From assembly GCF_014529945.1 (NCBI RefSeq), contig NZ_JACVFB010000005.1:310001-374000 (forward strand): a DNA stretch of 64,000 bases. Reading direction: 5' to 3'. The notes below the pieces were generated by a model, which saw only the letters and a program-made list of their open reading frames with translations, had not been told where the DNA came from and made no database searches. This document shows positions 33,027 to 41,516 of the stretch, one piece after another (position 1 is the first letter of the stretch; the number at the start of each line of letters is the position of its first letter). The translations under genes and the position numbers were made by a program. The DNA is from Chitinophaga varians (GTDB taxonomy: Bacteria; Bacteroidota; Bacteroidia; Chitinophagales; Chitinophagaceae).

Positions 33027-33569
33027 ATGTCGGTTATTCAGGTGCATGACAAGAAATTCCAGCCCTATATCGGTGCAACAGAGCTGCAGCAGCGTATTAA
33101 GGAAATAGCTGCAGACATGAGCAGGGACCTTCAGGATGAGCGCCCGCTGTTTATTGCTATCCTCAACGGCTCTTTTATGTTCGCCGGTGATGTGTTCAAA
33201 TATCTCAACATTCCGGCTGAGATATCCTTTATCAAACTGGCTTCCTATAAGGGGACCAAATCTACCGGTAATGTGGTGCAGGCCATCGGTCTGGACGAAG
33301 ACCTCTTCGGCCGTACGGTGGTGATCCTCGAGGATATTGTGGATACCGGTAAAACACTGAGCCAGTTCCTGCCACAACTGGAACATCAGCAACCTAAAAA
33401 ACTGCTGGTAGCGTCTTTGCTGACCAAGCCGGACGCCATGGTACATCCTATTAAAATTGACTATCTGGGCTTCTCCGTGCCGAATAAATTCCTGCTGGGC
33501 TATGGCCTCGATTATGATGGTTTGGGCCGCAATCTGCCGGAAATCTATCAGCTGGTAGAAGGAGAGTAG
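33027..33569 (+). CDS. hpt: Hypoxanthine phosphoribosyltransferase
   Basis: Purine salvage enzyme making IMP (and often GMP) from base and PRPP. The 180 residues have the PRPP loop VVILEDIVDTGKTL at about 102-115, LNGSFMFAGD near 48, and the C-terminal FLLGYGLDYDGLGRNLPEIY. Length matches the family. No RBS-like signal stands out. A family C palindrome follows its stop. Confidence 0.92.
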   Translation: MSVIQVHDKKFQPYIGATELQQRIKEIAADMSRDLQDERPLFIAILNGSFMFAGDVFKYLNIPAEISFIKLASYKGTKSTGNVVQAIGLDEDLFGRTVVILEDIVDTGKTLSQFLPQLEHQQPKKLLVASLLTKPDAMVHPIKIDYLGFSVPNKFLLGYGLDYDGLGRNLPEIYQLVEGE

Positions 33570-33573
33570 TTCA

Positions 33574-33733
33574 CGCGCCCGCAAAGATGCAAAGCAGCAA
33601 AGAGCGCAAAGAGAATAAATAAGAAAATAAAGAAAACAAAGGAGCGGATATCAAAATTTGATCTTCGCTCCTTTGCTTTCTTCGCTCGCTTATATAATCT
33701 TTGCGCTCTTTGCTGCTTTGCGTCTTTTGCGAG
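33574..33733. repeat. Family C palindrome (GCAAAGA words) with terminator-like centre
   Basis: The left arm has words GCAAAGAT, GCAAAGCA and GCAAAGAG. The right arm inverts them as CTTTGCGCTCTTTGCTGC and CTTTGCGTC. In the centre CAAAGGAGCG (33637-33646) pairs with CGCTCCTTTG (33666-33675) and an inner ATCAAA/TTTGAT extends the stem. It lies between hpt and the VWA gene, with the same design as families A and B but a different word. Confidence 0.8.
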
Positions 33734-33759
33734 AACCCTGAAAATGATTACCTTAACAT

Positions 33760-35505
33760 ATGCGAAAATTCCTATTACTCCTGTTGTTATGGGCTGGCAG
33801 CGTACATGCACAAACAATCTGGGTATCGGGAGCAGTAGAGGACAGTGTTACCCATCGTCCTGTAGCCGGAGTGACTGTTAGCGTTATTGATGATACGACG
33901 AGAGTACTGACAAATGCCTTCGGGCTTTTTAGAATGGGGATCCCCTCCACTGTTGCTCAGCTGCTGTTTACCCGGGAAGGTTATCGCCCGTTACAAATGA
34001 CGGTGAAATCCACGGATCGTTTGTTGATAACGCTGGCGCCTATACGTAAAGTCCCTGATGCCATTGCCCTGGCCAAGGCCAGCGCCCGCACAAGGCAGAA
34101 TAGCAACCCCAACTACGGCAACGTAGGCATGGGCATACATGCTTTTTATAATGAAACATACGGCACCACTTATGAAAACAAGTTCACCCGCACACAGGTA
34201 CAACCGGTATCCGTATTTGCGGTAGATGTGGACAGGGCCGCCTATAGTAATATCCGGCGTTTCCTGCGACTGAAAGAACCGGTGCCGGTAGATGCCGTCC
34301 GGATAGAAGAAATGGTGAACTATTTCCACTACAATTATCCATTGCCGCCGGAAGGTAAGACCATGGCGGTATACAGCCATTATACCTCCTGCCCGTGGGA
34401 ACCCGCGCACCAGCTTTTGCAGATAGCACTGCGGGCGAAAGCCCTGCAGACAGACAGTCTCCCACCCAGCAATCTTGTTTTTCTGATCGATGTTTCCGGC
34501 TCGATGGGAGTGCCTAACAAACTACCCCTGTTACAGGCAGCCTTCCGTATTCTGGTCAACAACCTGCGTCCGGTGGATAAGGTGGCGATAGTGGCCTATG
34601 CCGGCACGCCCGGCATCAAACTGCCCGCCACGGCCGGCGACCAGAAAGAGACCATCCTCAACGCCATCGATAACCTCAGTGCCGGCGGTGCTACCGCCGG
34701 AGAAGCAGCCATCAAAATGGCTTATCAGATAGCCGTAGACCAGTTTATCCCGGATGGAAATAATAGGGTGATCCTGGCTACTGACGGAGATTTCAACGTA
34801 GGACTTACCAGCGATGTTGAAATGGAGGAGCTGATCATGCAGAAGAAAGAAAGCGGCGTGTTGCTGACCTGCCTGGGTTTTGGTATGAAAAACTATAAAG
34901 ACTCGAAGCTGCAATCCCTTTCCAGCAAAGGCAACGGCAATTTCGCCTATATCGATGACCTGGAAGAGGCCAGTAAAGTCTTTGCACGCGAATTCGGCAG
35001 TACGCTGTTTACCGTGGCCCGGGATGTACAAACAGAAGTGACATTTAATCCTGCGGTGGTAAAATCGTATAGGCTTATCGGTTATGAGAACAAGGTGTAT
35101 GAAGCGAATACAGATACTTTATCGAAACACAATGGCGGCATTGTAGGAAGCGGACATTGTGCCGTGGCCATGTATGAAATTGTACCGCGCGACAGTGTGA
35201 TGGCAGCTGATAAACAGTTGGCCAATATCAGCATTTCTTACCGCCTTCCTCTGGATACGGCATTATGCACACTGGAAACCGATGTCAAAGCCAGGGCAAC
35301 AGCTTTTGAGGCAGCTCCGGATGATTGCCGGTTTGCCGCTGCGGTGGCGTTATTGGGTATGATACTCCGCAATTCCGCTTACCGTGGCTGTGGTGATACC
35401 GACATGGTATCAGAAATCGCCCGCAGGGCCCTCGGAAAAGACAAAGAAGGGTACCGACAGGAATTCCTGAAGATGGTAAAGCAGGTCCGTAAAATGAAGC
35501 GTTAA
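33760..35505 (+). CDS. VWA domain protein, YfbK-like
   Basis: A 581-residue secreted protein. It has a signal peptide (MRKFLLLLLLWAGSVHAQ) and a carboxypeptidase-regulatory-like beta domain (about 20-95). The YfbK-type N-terminal region is FAVDVDRAAYSNIRRFL near 150. The VWA domain has the MIDAS motif IDVSGSMG at about 243-250 and ATDGDFNVG further on. A DUF3520-like C-terminus covers about 420-575. VWA domains bind metal and protein ligands. The partner is unknown and no MoxR ATPase gene is adjacent. Confidence 0.85.
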   Translation: MRKFLLLLLLWAGSVHAQTIWVSGAVEDSVTHRPVAGVTVSVIDDTTRVLTNAFGLFRMGIPSTVAQLLFTREGYRPLQMTVKSTDRLLITLAPIRKVPDAIALAKASARTRQNSNPNYGNVGMGIHAFYNETYGTTYENKFTRTQVQPVSVFAVDVDRAAYSNIRRFLRLKEPVPVDAVRIEEMVNYFHYNYPLPPEGKTMAVYSHYTSCPWEPAHQLLQIALRAKALQTDSLPPSNLVFLIDVSGSMGVPNKLPLLQAAFRILVNNLRPVDKVAIVAYAGTPGIKLPATAGDQKETILNAIDNLSAGGATAGEAAIKMAYQIAVDQFIPDGNNRVILATDGDFNVGLTSDVEMEELIMQKKESGVLLTCLGFGMKNYKDSKLQSLSSKGNGNFAYIDDLEEASKVFAREFGSTLFTVARDVQTEVTFNPAVVKSYRLIGYENKVYEANTDTLSKHNGGIVGSGHCAVAMYEIVPRDSVMAADKQLANISISYRLPLDTALCTLETDVKARATAFEAAPDDCRFAAAVALLGMILRNSAYRGCGDTDMVSEIARRALGKDKEGYRQEFLKMVKQVRKMKR

Positions 35506-35508
35506 GGC

Positions 35509-36450
35509 TTATTTAATAAGCCGGTAGCATTTACGCACCAGTTTCTGCTGGAAGTCGAAGGGAAGTGTTTGATTGGTGATGTCCTTGATGCTGCTGGCAT
35601 TGATTTTATCTTCTTCCAGTATAAAACGACGATAGTTATTACTGAAATATACCACGCCATCTTTTTTAGTAGCGAGCAACACTTTGTTGAGTAGTTCCGC
35701 ATGGTCCCGCTGAATATCCAGGAAATCCTTCATCCGCTTGCTGTTGGAGAAGGTCGGCGGATCGATGATCACCAGATCGAAAGTGTTGAGTTTAAGGGTA
35801 TCGAGATATTGCAGCACATCGGCGTGTACAAAGGGATGTTTGGCGGGATCGAAGCCATTGAGCCGCATGTTGTCTTCAGCCCATGCCAGGTAAGTCTTGG
35901 AGAGGTCTACAGACGTAACTTCCGTGGCGCCGCCGGCAGCTGCGTATACGGAGAAGGAGCCGGTATAGCAGAAGAGGTTGAGCACCTTTTTATCCTTTGC
36001 TTCGCTGCGCACCATATTACGGGTGGTGCGATGATCGAGGAACAGGCCGGTGTCGAGATAATCGGACAGGTTGATCTTAAATTTCAGTCCGCTTTCATTT
36101 ACCGTCATTTCCCGGCTCTCCGTGCTGAGTTTTTCGTATTGGCTCTGGCGGTTTTCTTTCCGTTGCCGTTGTTTCACCCAGATATGGGAGGGAGGCACGT
36201 TCAGTACTTTGCTGATCAGTTCCAGACAGGTGTCGAGCCAGGCTTCATGATCGGCTTCTTCCATGCCGTGGCGGCGTTGATATTCGGCGATATATACGTG
36301 GTCTTCATACATCTCGATGCTGAAGGGGAATTCGGGAATATCGTCATCATACACCCGGTAACAGGTGATGTTTTGTCGCTTGGCCAGTTTGGAAATATGC
36401 CGGAATACTTTGGTGAGCCGGTTCTCGAACATCTGCAGTTTGGAATCCAT
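35509..36450 (-). CDS. SAM-dependent methyltransferase, stand-alone RlmK-like
   Basis: The 313 residues match the C-terminal methyltransferase half of E. coli RlmL (the RlmK part, m7G2069 of 23S rRNA). They show NESGLKFKINLSDYLDTGLFLDHR, VLNLFCYTGSFSVYAAAGG, VTSVDLSKTYLAWAEDN and the catalytic DPPTFSNSKRM. The THUMP and RlmL half is absent. The start at 36450 gives MDSKLQMFENR. It ends 3 bases from the VWA gene stop (convergent). The exact modified base is inferred. Confidence 0.83.
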   Translation of the reverse strand: MDSKLQMFENRLTKVFRHISKLAKRQNITCYRVYDDDIPEFPFSIEMYEDHVYIAEYQRRHGMEEADHEAWLDTCLELISKVLNVPPSHIWVKQRQRKENRQSQYEKLSTESREMTVNESGLKFKINLSDYLDTGLFLDHRTTRNMVRSEAKDKKVLNLFCYTGSFSVYAAAGGATEVTSVDLSKTYLAWAEDNMRLNGFDPAKHPFVHADVLQYLDTLKLNTFDLVIIDPPTFSNSKRMKDFLDIQRDHAELLNKVLLATKKDGVVYFSNNYRRFILEEDKINASSIKDITNQTLPFDFQQKLVRKCYRLIK

Positions 36451-36454
36451 CTTA

Positions 36455-36562
36455 TTTTGATATTTGGTTATTTGGCTATTTAATCATTTAAAAGCGAAGA
36501 CCACAGCGAACAGAAATCCGCTATGGTCTTCGCTTTTATAACTAAATAAAAAAATATTCAAA
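36455..36562. repeat. Family B element between rlmK-like gene and dnaJ
   Basis: GATATTTGGTTATTTGG and TATTTAATCATTT words on the left and TAAATAAAAAAATATTCAAAT words on the right flank a stem. AAAAGCGAAGACCA (36490-36503) pairs with TGGTCTTCGCTTTT (36524-36537). The dnaJ gene ends just beyond it, so the stem probably terminates the grpE-dnaJ transcript. Confidence 0.75.
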
Positions 36563-36570
36563 TAGTAAAA

Positions 36571-37734
36571 TTAACTAAATATGTCTCTGACTTTTTCAAA
36601 GAAACCTTTTTCCGATTTTTCGGGATTAGGTTTGAAGTTGTCAGAAGACTGGAGCTTGTCGAGCATGGCCCGTTCTTCCGCGCTGACGTGTTGCGGCGTC
36701 CATACGTTTACATGTATAAGCTGGTCGCCTTTTTCGTAGGAATTGACAGAGGGGAATCCTTTGCCTTTGAGGCGGAAGATTTTACCGCTTTGTGTTCCCG
36801 CTGGTATTTTGATTTTCGCTTTACCGTCGATGGTAGGTACTTCCACCTGTGTGCCGTATACAGCATCGGGGAAGGAGATGTGCAGGTCGTAGGCTACATT
36901 GAGGCCATCGCGCTGCAGTTCCGGATGTGGCTCTTCTTCGATGAGAATGAGCAGGTCGCCGGGTGCGCCGCCTCTTTCGCCGGCATTGCCTTTGCCACTC
37001 ATGCTGAGCTGCATACCTTCCTGTACGCCTGCCGGGATATCGATGCTCACCATTTCTTCGCCATACATGCGGCCTTCACCTTTACAGTGGCCACATTTGC
37101 TGGTGATGATCTGGCCTTCACCATGACAGGTAGGGCAGGTGGTAACAGTCTGCATCTGGCCGAGGAAGGTTTGGGTCACCTTTCTTACCTGGCCGGAGCC
37201 GCCGCAGGTGTTACAGGTCTGGAATGCGTTCTTATCTTTCGCGCCCAGGCCGCCACAATGCTGACAGGGAACGTATTTCTTTACTTTGATTTTTTTGTTG
37301 GCGCCTTTGGCGATTTCCTCGTAGGTGAGACGGATTTTCACGCGCAGATTGGAGCCACGGGTACCACGACCACGACGGCCACCGCCGCCGGCGCGACCAC
37401 CTCCGAAGAAGCTGCCGAAAATGTCGTCATTACCGAAAATGTCACCGAAATTGGAGAAGATGTCTTCCATGTTCATGCCACCACCTCCAAAACCACCACG
37501 GCCGCCATTCATGCCAGCATGCCCGAAACGGTCATATTGTGCCCGTTTGTCCGCATCGCTTAATACCTCATAGGCTTCAGCTGCTTCCTTGAACTTTTCT
37601 TCCGCTTCCGTATTGTTGGGATTGCGGTCAGGGTGAAACTGCATGGCCACCTTCCGGTAAGCTTTCTTGATTTCATCCTGGGAGGCGGATTTGGAAACAC
37701 CCAGTATTTCGTAATAATCTCTCTTGGTAGACAT
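36571..37734 (-). CDS. dnaJ: Chaperone protein DnaJ
   Basis: DnaJ stimulates DnaK ATPase and delivers substrates. The J domain (1-70) has HPD at 34-36. A Gly/Phe- and Gly/Met-rich linker covers about 72-125. The zinc-binding region has four CXXCXGXG motifs (C157/C160, C174/C177, C200/C203, C214/C217). The C-terminal substrate-binding domain completes 387 residues. The start MSTKRDYYEI (ATG at 37732-37734) is chosen over an ORF extension of 30 residues. It is downstream of grpE with a palindrome in the spacer. Confidence 0.96.
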   Translation of the reverse strand: MSTKRDYYEILGVSKSASQDEIKKAYRKVAMQFHPDRNPNNTEAEEKFKEAAEAYEVLSDADKRAQYDRFGHAGMNGGRGGFGGGGMNMEDIFSNFGDIFGNDDIFGSFFGGGRAGGGGRRGRGTRGSNLRVKIRLTYEEIAKGANKKIKVKKYVPCQHCGGLGAKDKNAFQTCNTCGGSGQVRKVTQTFLGQMQTVTTCPTCHGEGQIITSKCGHCKGEGRMYGEEMVSIDIPAGVQEGMQLSMSGKGNAGERGGAPGDLLILIEEEPHPELQRDGLNVAYDLHISFPDAVYGTQVEVPTIDGKAKIKIPAGTQSGKIFRLKGKGFPSVNSYEKGDQLIHVNVWTPQHVSAEERAMLDKLQSSDNFKPNPEKSEKGFFEKVRDIFS

Positions 37735-37750
37735 TATAAAATCACTTATA

Positions 37751-37769
37751 ACCGGTGCCAGGCACCGGT
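37751..37769. promoter_or_regulatory. 19-base palindrome in the grpE-dnaJ spacer
   Basis: ACCGGTGCC and GGCACCGGT are perfect inverse complements around a single base, 17 bases before the dnaJ start. On the plus strand a T-run follows, but no plus-strand gene ends here. It could be a hairpin in the dnaJ leader or a protein site. It is not a CIRCE element. Confidence 0.45.
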
Positions 37770-37842
37770 TTTTTTCAGTAAAAAATATTGTTTTACATCT
37801 GCACAGGCGATCGCTGCGGGACATGCCACATCGTCACATCTC

Positions 37843-38436
37843 TTATTTACCTACTATCACCTTGGCATGACGGATTAGCTTGTCATTCAGGTAATAGCCT
37901 TCCTGTAACACGTCTACCACTTTACCCTGAAGATCTGGCGTTGGGGCCGGAATCTCCGTAATAGCATCGTGCAGGTCTGTATCAAAGGTGGCGTGCAGGC
38001 TTTCCATAGGTTTCAGTCCTTTGGCCTGCAGGGTGGTTTTCAACTTGTTGAATACCAGGTTTACCCCGTCTTTGAGAGAAGCGATATCGTTGGCAGTGCT
38101 CAGCTGTTTGGCAGCCCGCTCTGAATCATCCAGTACGTCCAGCAAAGATATGATAACTTCTTTACCCGCCGTCTGCAACAGCTCCAGTCTTTCCTTGGCT
38201 GTGCGCTTACGGAAGTTATCAAACTCAGCCTGCAGACGAAGGTATTTATCCCGCATTTCATTCAGTTGCTGATCTTTCTTGATCAGCTCCTCTTCAGGTT
38301 CTACCTCTAATGCATTAGTCATATGAGATGTTTCACTGATATTTTCTTCAGCATTGAAATCAGGCATGCCTTTTTCGTTTTCTCCAGCATTGTTTGCCTG
38401 TCCGTTTGTCTGCATGTCTTGGTCTTTTTCTGTCAT
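37843..38436 (-). CDS. grpE: Nucleotide exchange factor GrpE
   Basis: GrpE releases ADP from DnaK. Of 197 residues the first 45 are acidic and disordered. A long coiled coil follows (about 50-100, LIKKDQQLNEMRDKYLRLQAEFDNFRKRT), then the C-terminal beta-wing (FDTDLHDAITEIPAP ... VLQEGYYLNDKLIRHAKVIV). The start is the ATG at 38434-38436 (MTEKDQDM). A TTG seven codons upstream is less likely. First gene of grpE-dnaJ; divergent from rlmI across a family A repeat. Confidence 0.95.
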   Translation of the reverse strand: MTEKDQDMQTNGQANNAGENEKGMPDFNAEENISETSHMTNALEVEPEEELIKKDQQLNEMRDKYLRLQAEFDNFRKRTAKERLELLQTAGKEVIISLLDVLDDSERAAKQLSTANDIASLKDGVNLVFNKLKTTLQAKGLKPMESLHATFDTDLHDAITEIPAPTPDLQGKVVDVLQEGYYLNDKLIRHAKVIVGK

Positions 38437-38513
38437 AATTGTAATGATTATCTGCAATGGTGCTTAGTCAATTATTTTGCCAACCCGTGTTTTGCCGCCA
38501 AAAAGACAGCATC

Positions 38514-38640
38514 AATTACGAATGACGAATGATGAATTACAAATTCAGGGCTTTCTGAAAGCTTGTTTATATATTTAAATTTTTAAATATGAATAGCAGG
38601 GTATGCTCGGTTCGTAATTCGTAATTCGTAATTCGTAATT
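38514..38640. repeat. Family A-type palindrome, copy 6 (divergent gap, variant core)
   Basis: AATTACG, AATGACG and AATTACA words on the left return as four AATTCGT words on the right. The 70-base centre lacks the GAGCGGTTA core and instead holds a small ATATTTAAA/TTTAAATAT hairpin. It separates the starts of grpE and rlmI, so here it cannot serve as a terminator. Confidence 0.75.
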
Positions 38641-38656
38641 GTTTAGTGTAGTTTTG
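38625..38656 (+). promoter_or_regulatory. Putative rlmI promoter using a repeat-derived -33 element
   Basis: TAGTTTTG (38649-38656) fits TAnnTTTG. TTCG (38625-38628) lies 20 bases upstream inside the family A right arm. The ATG follows at 38669, giving a leader of about 5-8 bases. Confidence 0.5.
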
Positions 38657-38668
38657 CGGTTCGAAATA

Positions 38669-39847
38669 ATGTCAATGACCAAGGTTTTTTTAAAGAAACA
38701 GATACAAAACAGGGTATTACTGGGCCATCCCTGGATCTTCGGCAATGAAGTAGGCGAAATCAAAGGGGAAGTTGTTCCGGGTGATATCGTGGATGTGCAT
38801 ACGCATCAGGGCTCTTTTCTCGGCAGAGGGTATATCAACCCACAATCCCAGATCCTGGTACGCCTGCTGACACGCGACAAAAGCGAGGAAATCAATCCGG
38901 AATTTTTCTACCGTCGATTGCTCAAATGCTGGGAATACCGCCAGAAACTGGGATATGTGGAAAACTGCCGCCTCGTTTTCGGGGAAGCAGACGATCTGCC
39001 TGCACTGGTAATCGATAAGTTCAACGACTATTTTGTGCTGCAAACCCTGGCACTGGGCATAGAGAAATGGAAACCTGCCATCGTGGATGCACTGAACCGC
39101 ATATTTTCCCCCAAAGGCATATATGAGCGCAATGACGTGCCGGTAAGGGAACTGGAGGGCATGGAACAACAGAAAGGCTTCCTCAGCGCGCCTTTCGATA
39201 CCAATGTCATCATCAATGAAAATGGGCTGAAGTTCCATGTGGATATCGTCAATGGCCAGAAAACCGGCTATTTCCTGGACCAGCAGGACAACCGCCGCGA
39301 AATACGCCAGATCGTGAAAGATGCCAATGTGCTGGAAGCCTTCTGCTATACCGGCACCTTCTCCTGCCATGCGGGTTATTATGGCGCTAAAAGCGTACTG
39401 GGACTGGACATTTCGGAACATGCTGTGGAAACTGCGCGTCGCAATGCGGAGCTCAACAATCTGCAGGATGTATGTAAATTCCAGGCAGTAAACGCATTCG
39501 ATCAACTGAAACAATATACCCGGGAAGATCGCAAATTTGATGTGGTCATACTGGACCCGCCAGCCTTCACCAAAAGCCGTGAAAATATCCGGAAAGCCGT
39601 TACCGGTTATAAGGAAATCAATCTCCGGGGCATGAAACTGCTCAATCAGGGAGGTTTTCTGGTCACTGCTTCCTGTACCAATCTGGTATCACCGGAACTG
39701 TTCCTGGAAACCATCGACGCTGCTGCAAAGGACGCCAAAAAACGCCTCCGCCAGGTCACTTTCCAGACACAGGCAAAAGATCACCCCATTTTGAGGAATA
39801 TTGAGAATACAACGTACCTGAAATTTTTGATCGTAGAGATCGCGTAA
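38669..39847 (+). CDS. rlmI: 23S rRNA (cytosine-1962-C5)-methyltransferase RlmI-like
   Basis: A 392-residue rRNA methyltransferase. The N-terminal PUA-like RNA-binding domain (about 1-75) begins VFLKKQIQNRVLLGHPWIFGNEV. The Rossmann domain has GYFLDQQDNRREI, LEAFCYTGTFSCHAG, LGLDISEHAVETARRN and DPPAFTKSRENI. SCTNLVSPELF carries the conserved Cys of m5C enzymes. The ATG at 38669 (MSMTK) is chosen over a TTG ten codons upstream that would overlap the promoter box. Confidence 0.88.
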   Translation: MSMTKVFLKKQIQNRVLLGHPWIFGNEVGEIKGEVVPGDIVDVHTHQGSFLGRGYINPQSQILVRLLTRDKSEEINPEFFYRRLLKCWEYRQKLGYVENCRLVFGEADDLPALVIDKFNDYFVLQTLALGIEKWKPAIVDALNRIFSPKGIYERNDVPVRELEGMEQQKGFLSAPFDTNVIINENGLKFHVDIVNGQKTGYFLDQQDNRREIRQIVKDANVLEAFCYTGTFSCHAGYYGAKSVLGLDISEHAVETARRNAELNNLQDVCKFQAVNAFDQLKQYTREDRKFDVVILDPPAFTKSRENIRKAVTGYKEINLRGMKLLNQGGFLVTASCTNLVSPELFLETIDAAAKDAKKRLRQVTFQTQAKDHPILRNIENTTYLKFLIVEIA

Positions 39848-39931
39848 AAAAGATAAGTAGAGTAGCTTTCGGTATAGGCTTTCTTTAGGATAAAGTAATC
39901 ATCTGCTTGAGGGAAAGTCAATAGCTGAAAG

Positions 39932-40285
39932 CTATTTTACAACATTAAACTTGCCGGATTCCACCAGATTGCCCCGCTGATCGCGTAGCTGGAAGATATA
40001 AAGACCATTGTAGTAGTTGTCGAGATTGACAGTGGTACGACTGCTGATGCTCTTTATCTGATCAATTTTTTTCCCGAGAAAATTGTACACAATAAGATCG
40101 TATATGCGGTCGTTATTATGCTGTTGAATTTCAAAATTGATGAAGTTGGTGGCAGGGTTGGGATAAAGTTTTACAATTTGCCTACCCCCCTCCGGATTAT
40201 TCGGTAGGGACCCGCTTTGAGCTTTACCCACAAGGGATAAGAGGCAGAAAACTGTAAGAAAAATGAGGGTAGAGGTTTTCCACAT
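39932..40285 (-). CDS. Short protein consisting of a signal peptide and T9SS type A sorting tail
   Basis: Of 117 residues, 1-23 form a signal peptide (ending LVGKAQ). A 15-residue linker follows. Residues of about 38-117 match the type A Por secretion C-terminal domain: VKLYPNPATNFINFEI, YDLIVYNFLGKKI and NGLYIFQLRD. There is almost no passenger. It could be a decayed remnant of a larger cargo gene, a small surface protein or a competitor of the sorting machinery. It lies 184 bases downstream of the SprF-like gene of the PKD operon, on the same strand. Confidence 0.83.
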   Translation of the reverse strand: MWKTSTLIFLTVFCLLSLVGKAQSGSLPNNPEGGRQIVKLYPNPATNFINFEIQQHNNDRIYDLIVYNFLGKKIDQIKSISSRTTVNLDNYYNGLYIFQLRDQRGNLVESGKFNVVK

Positions 40286-40469
40286 AGTATTATAAAAATA
40301 AAGTTTTTTTCAAATATTTCCCAATTTTTGTTTGTTAATAACAGCGCATTAGCCCTTTGTCTCACTCATAAAATTAACAAACTATGCGCCATTTTGTTAG
40401 GTTTACTGCTTTTTTAGAAAAAATTTAACGGTTTTAATTTGGTGATATAAATTATTGTTTATCAATGAT

Positions 40470-41501
40470 TTAGAATCTTGGGCAATTCAGACGCTCTAAA
40501 GTGCTGTTCCGGCTGTTAAGGAAACCCTTGAAAACCAATGACACCTCAAATCCGCCAAAGCTCTGGCTGGCGGTCCGCAACTGCGAAATATTGGCATCAT
40601 AACTCATGGCCACCTCAAATTTTTCCATATCTATTTTGATAGTGGGGATGATGGCATCGTTCCAGCGCAGAAATAACCCGCCATAAATAGCCCGGGTAGA
40701 CTCCAACCCTTCGTTCATCAGGCCGTAACCAATCAGCGCGCCGCCAATATATTCGGAATAGCCGCCCTGATGCAACTGATTATAATGCGCAATCAGCTTT
40801 ACCCGCTCTTCCAGCGGGATGGTAATACCAGCATTGAAGGTCAACTTAGGCGCCAGCTCGATATTTTTGTCGTTGTAGAAAGAAATCTTTGCCCGGTTAA
40901 AGTGATACAAGGCTGCCCCGATGAAGTAGGCCACATCTTCTCCGATCACGCTGTTATAGCTCAAGCCCACACCGGCATCAAGATAAGTATACCCCTTCAG
41001 CGCCAGTTTGCCCTCTTCACCGGTAGGCGCTGCCGGGTCAAAACGGCCACTGGTGTACTGGTTATTGAACGTCATATTGGTGGGATCAAACTGCCGCTGT
41101 ACCAGGCCGCCCATAAAGCCCAGAGAGAGGAAACTTGTCTTGTCTTCGTTCAGTGACTTGTGATAGTTGACCGCCGGAAAGATCTGTGTGGATTGCAGTT
41201 TGGAAGTACCTGCCCGGTCATAGGTCAGCTGCAGCCCGGTGGTAATATAGTCGTTGCTGTTACCCACGGGGAACTTGATCTCACCGCTCATTGTGCCGGT
41301 TTGATAAGGAATGGTCACACTGTTCCACTGGTTGCGGTATACAGCCTGAAAGCGCACATCACCATTGAAAATACCGATCAGGGCCGGATTACGGAGTATC
41401 GGTGTTTCATAAAACTGTGACAGATGTATGTCCTGTGCCTTCAGCTGTAATCCACAGCTGAAGCAAATGACTGTCAATAAGACTTTATATACAGTTTTCA
41501 T
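40470..41501 (-). CDS. PorP/SprF-family T9SS outer-membrane protein (second copy)
   Basis: A 343-residue barrel with signal peptide (ending LQLKAQ), the opening DIHLSQFYETPILRNPALIG ... VYRNQWNSVTIPY and the closing motif CPRF. It follows the 950-residue PKD gene by 15 bases and is the last gene of the run of type B cargo genes. It is probably their SprF-type partner. It shares layout but only moderate similarity with the copy at 25876-26901. Confidence 0.9.
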   Translation of the reverse strand: MKTVYKVLLTVICFSCGLQLKAQDIHLSQFYETPILRNPALIGIFNGDVRFQAVYRNQWNSVTIPYQTGTMSGEIKFPVGNSNDYITTGLQLTYDRAGTSKLQSTQIFPAVNYHKSLNEDKTSFLSLGFMGGLVQRQFDPTNMTFNNQYTSGRFDPAAPTGEEGKLALKGYTYLDAGVGLSYNSVIGEDVAYFIGAALYHFNRAKISFYNDKNIELAPKLTFNAGITIPLEERVKLIAHYNQLHQGGYSEYIGGALIGYGLMNEGLESTRAIYGGLFLRWNDAIIPTIKIDMEKFEVAMSYDANISQLRTASQSFGGFEVSLVFKGFLNSRNSTLERLNCPRF

Positions 41502-41516
41502 ATAGACCGCTTTTTA

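Noticed and set aside
37751..37769. CIRCE heat-shock operator at grpE-dnaJ
   Set aside because: The palindrome does not match TTAGCACTC-N9-GAGTGCTAA.
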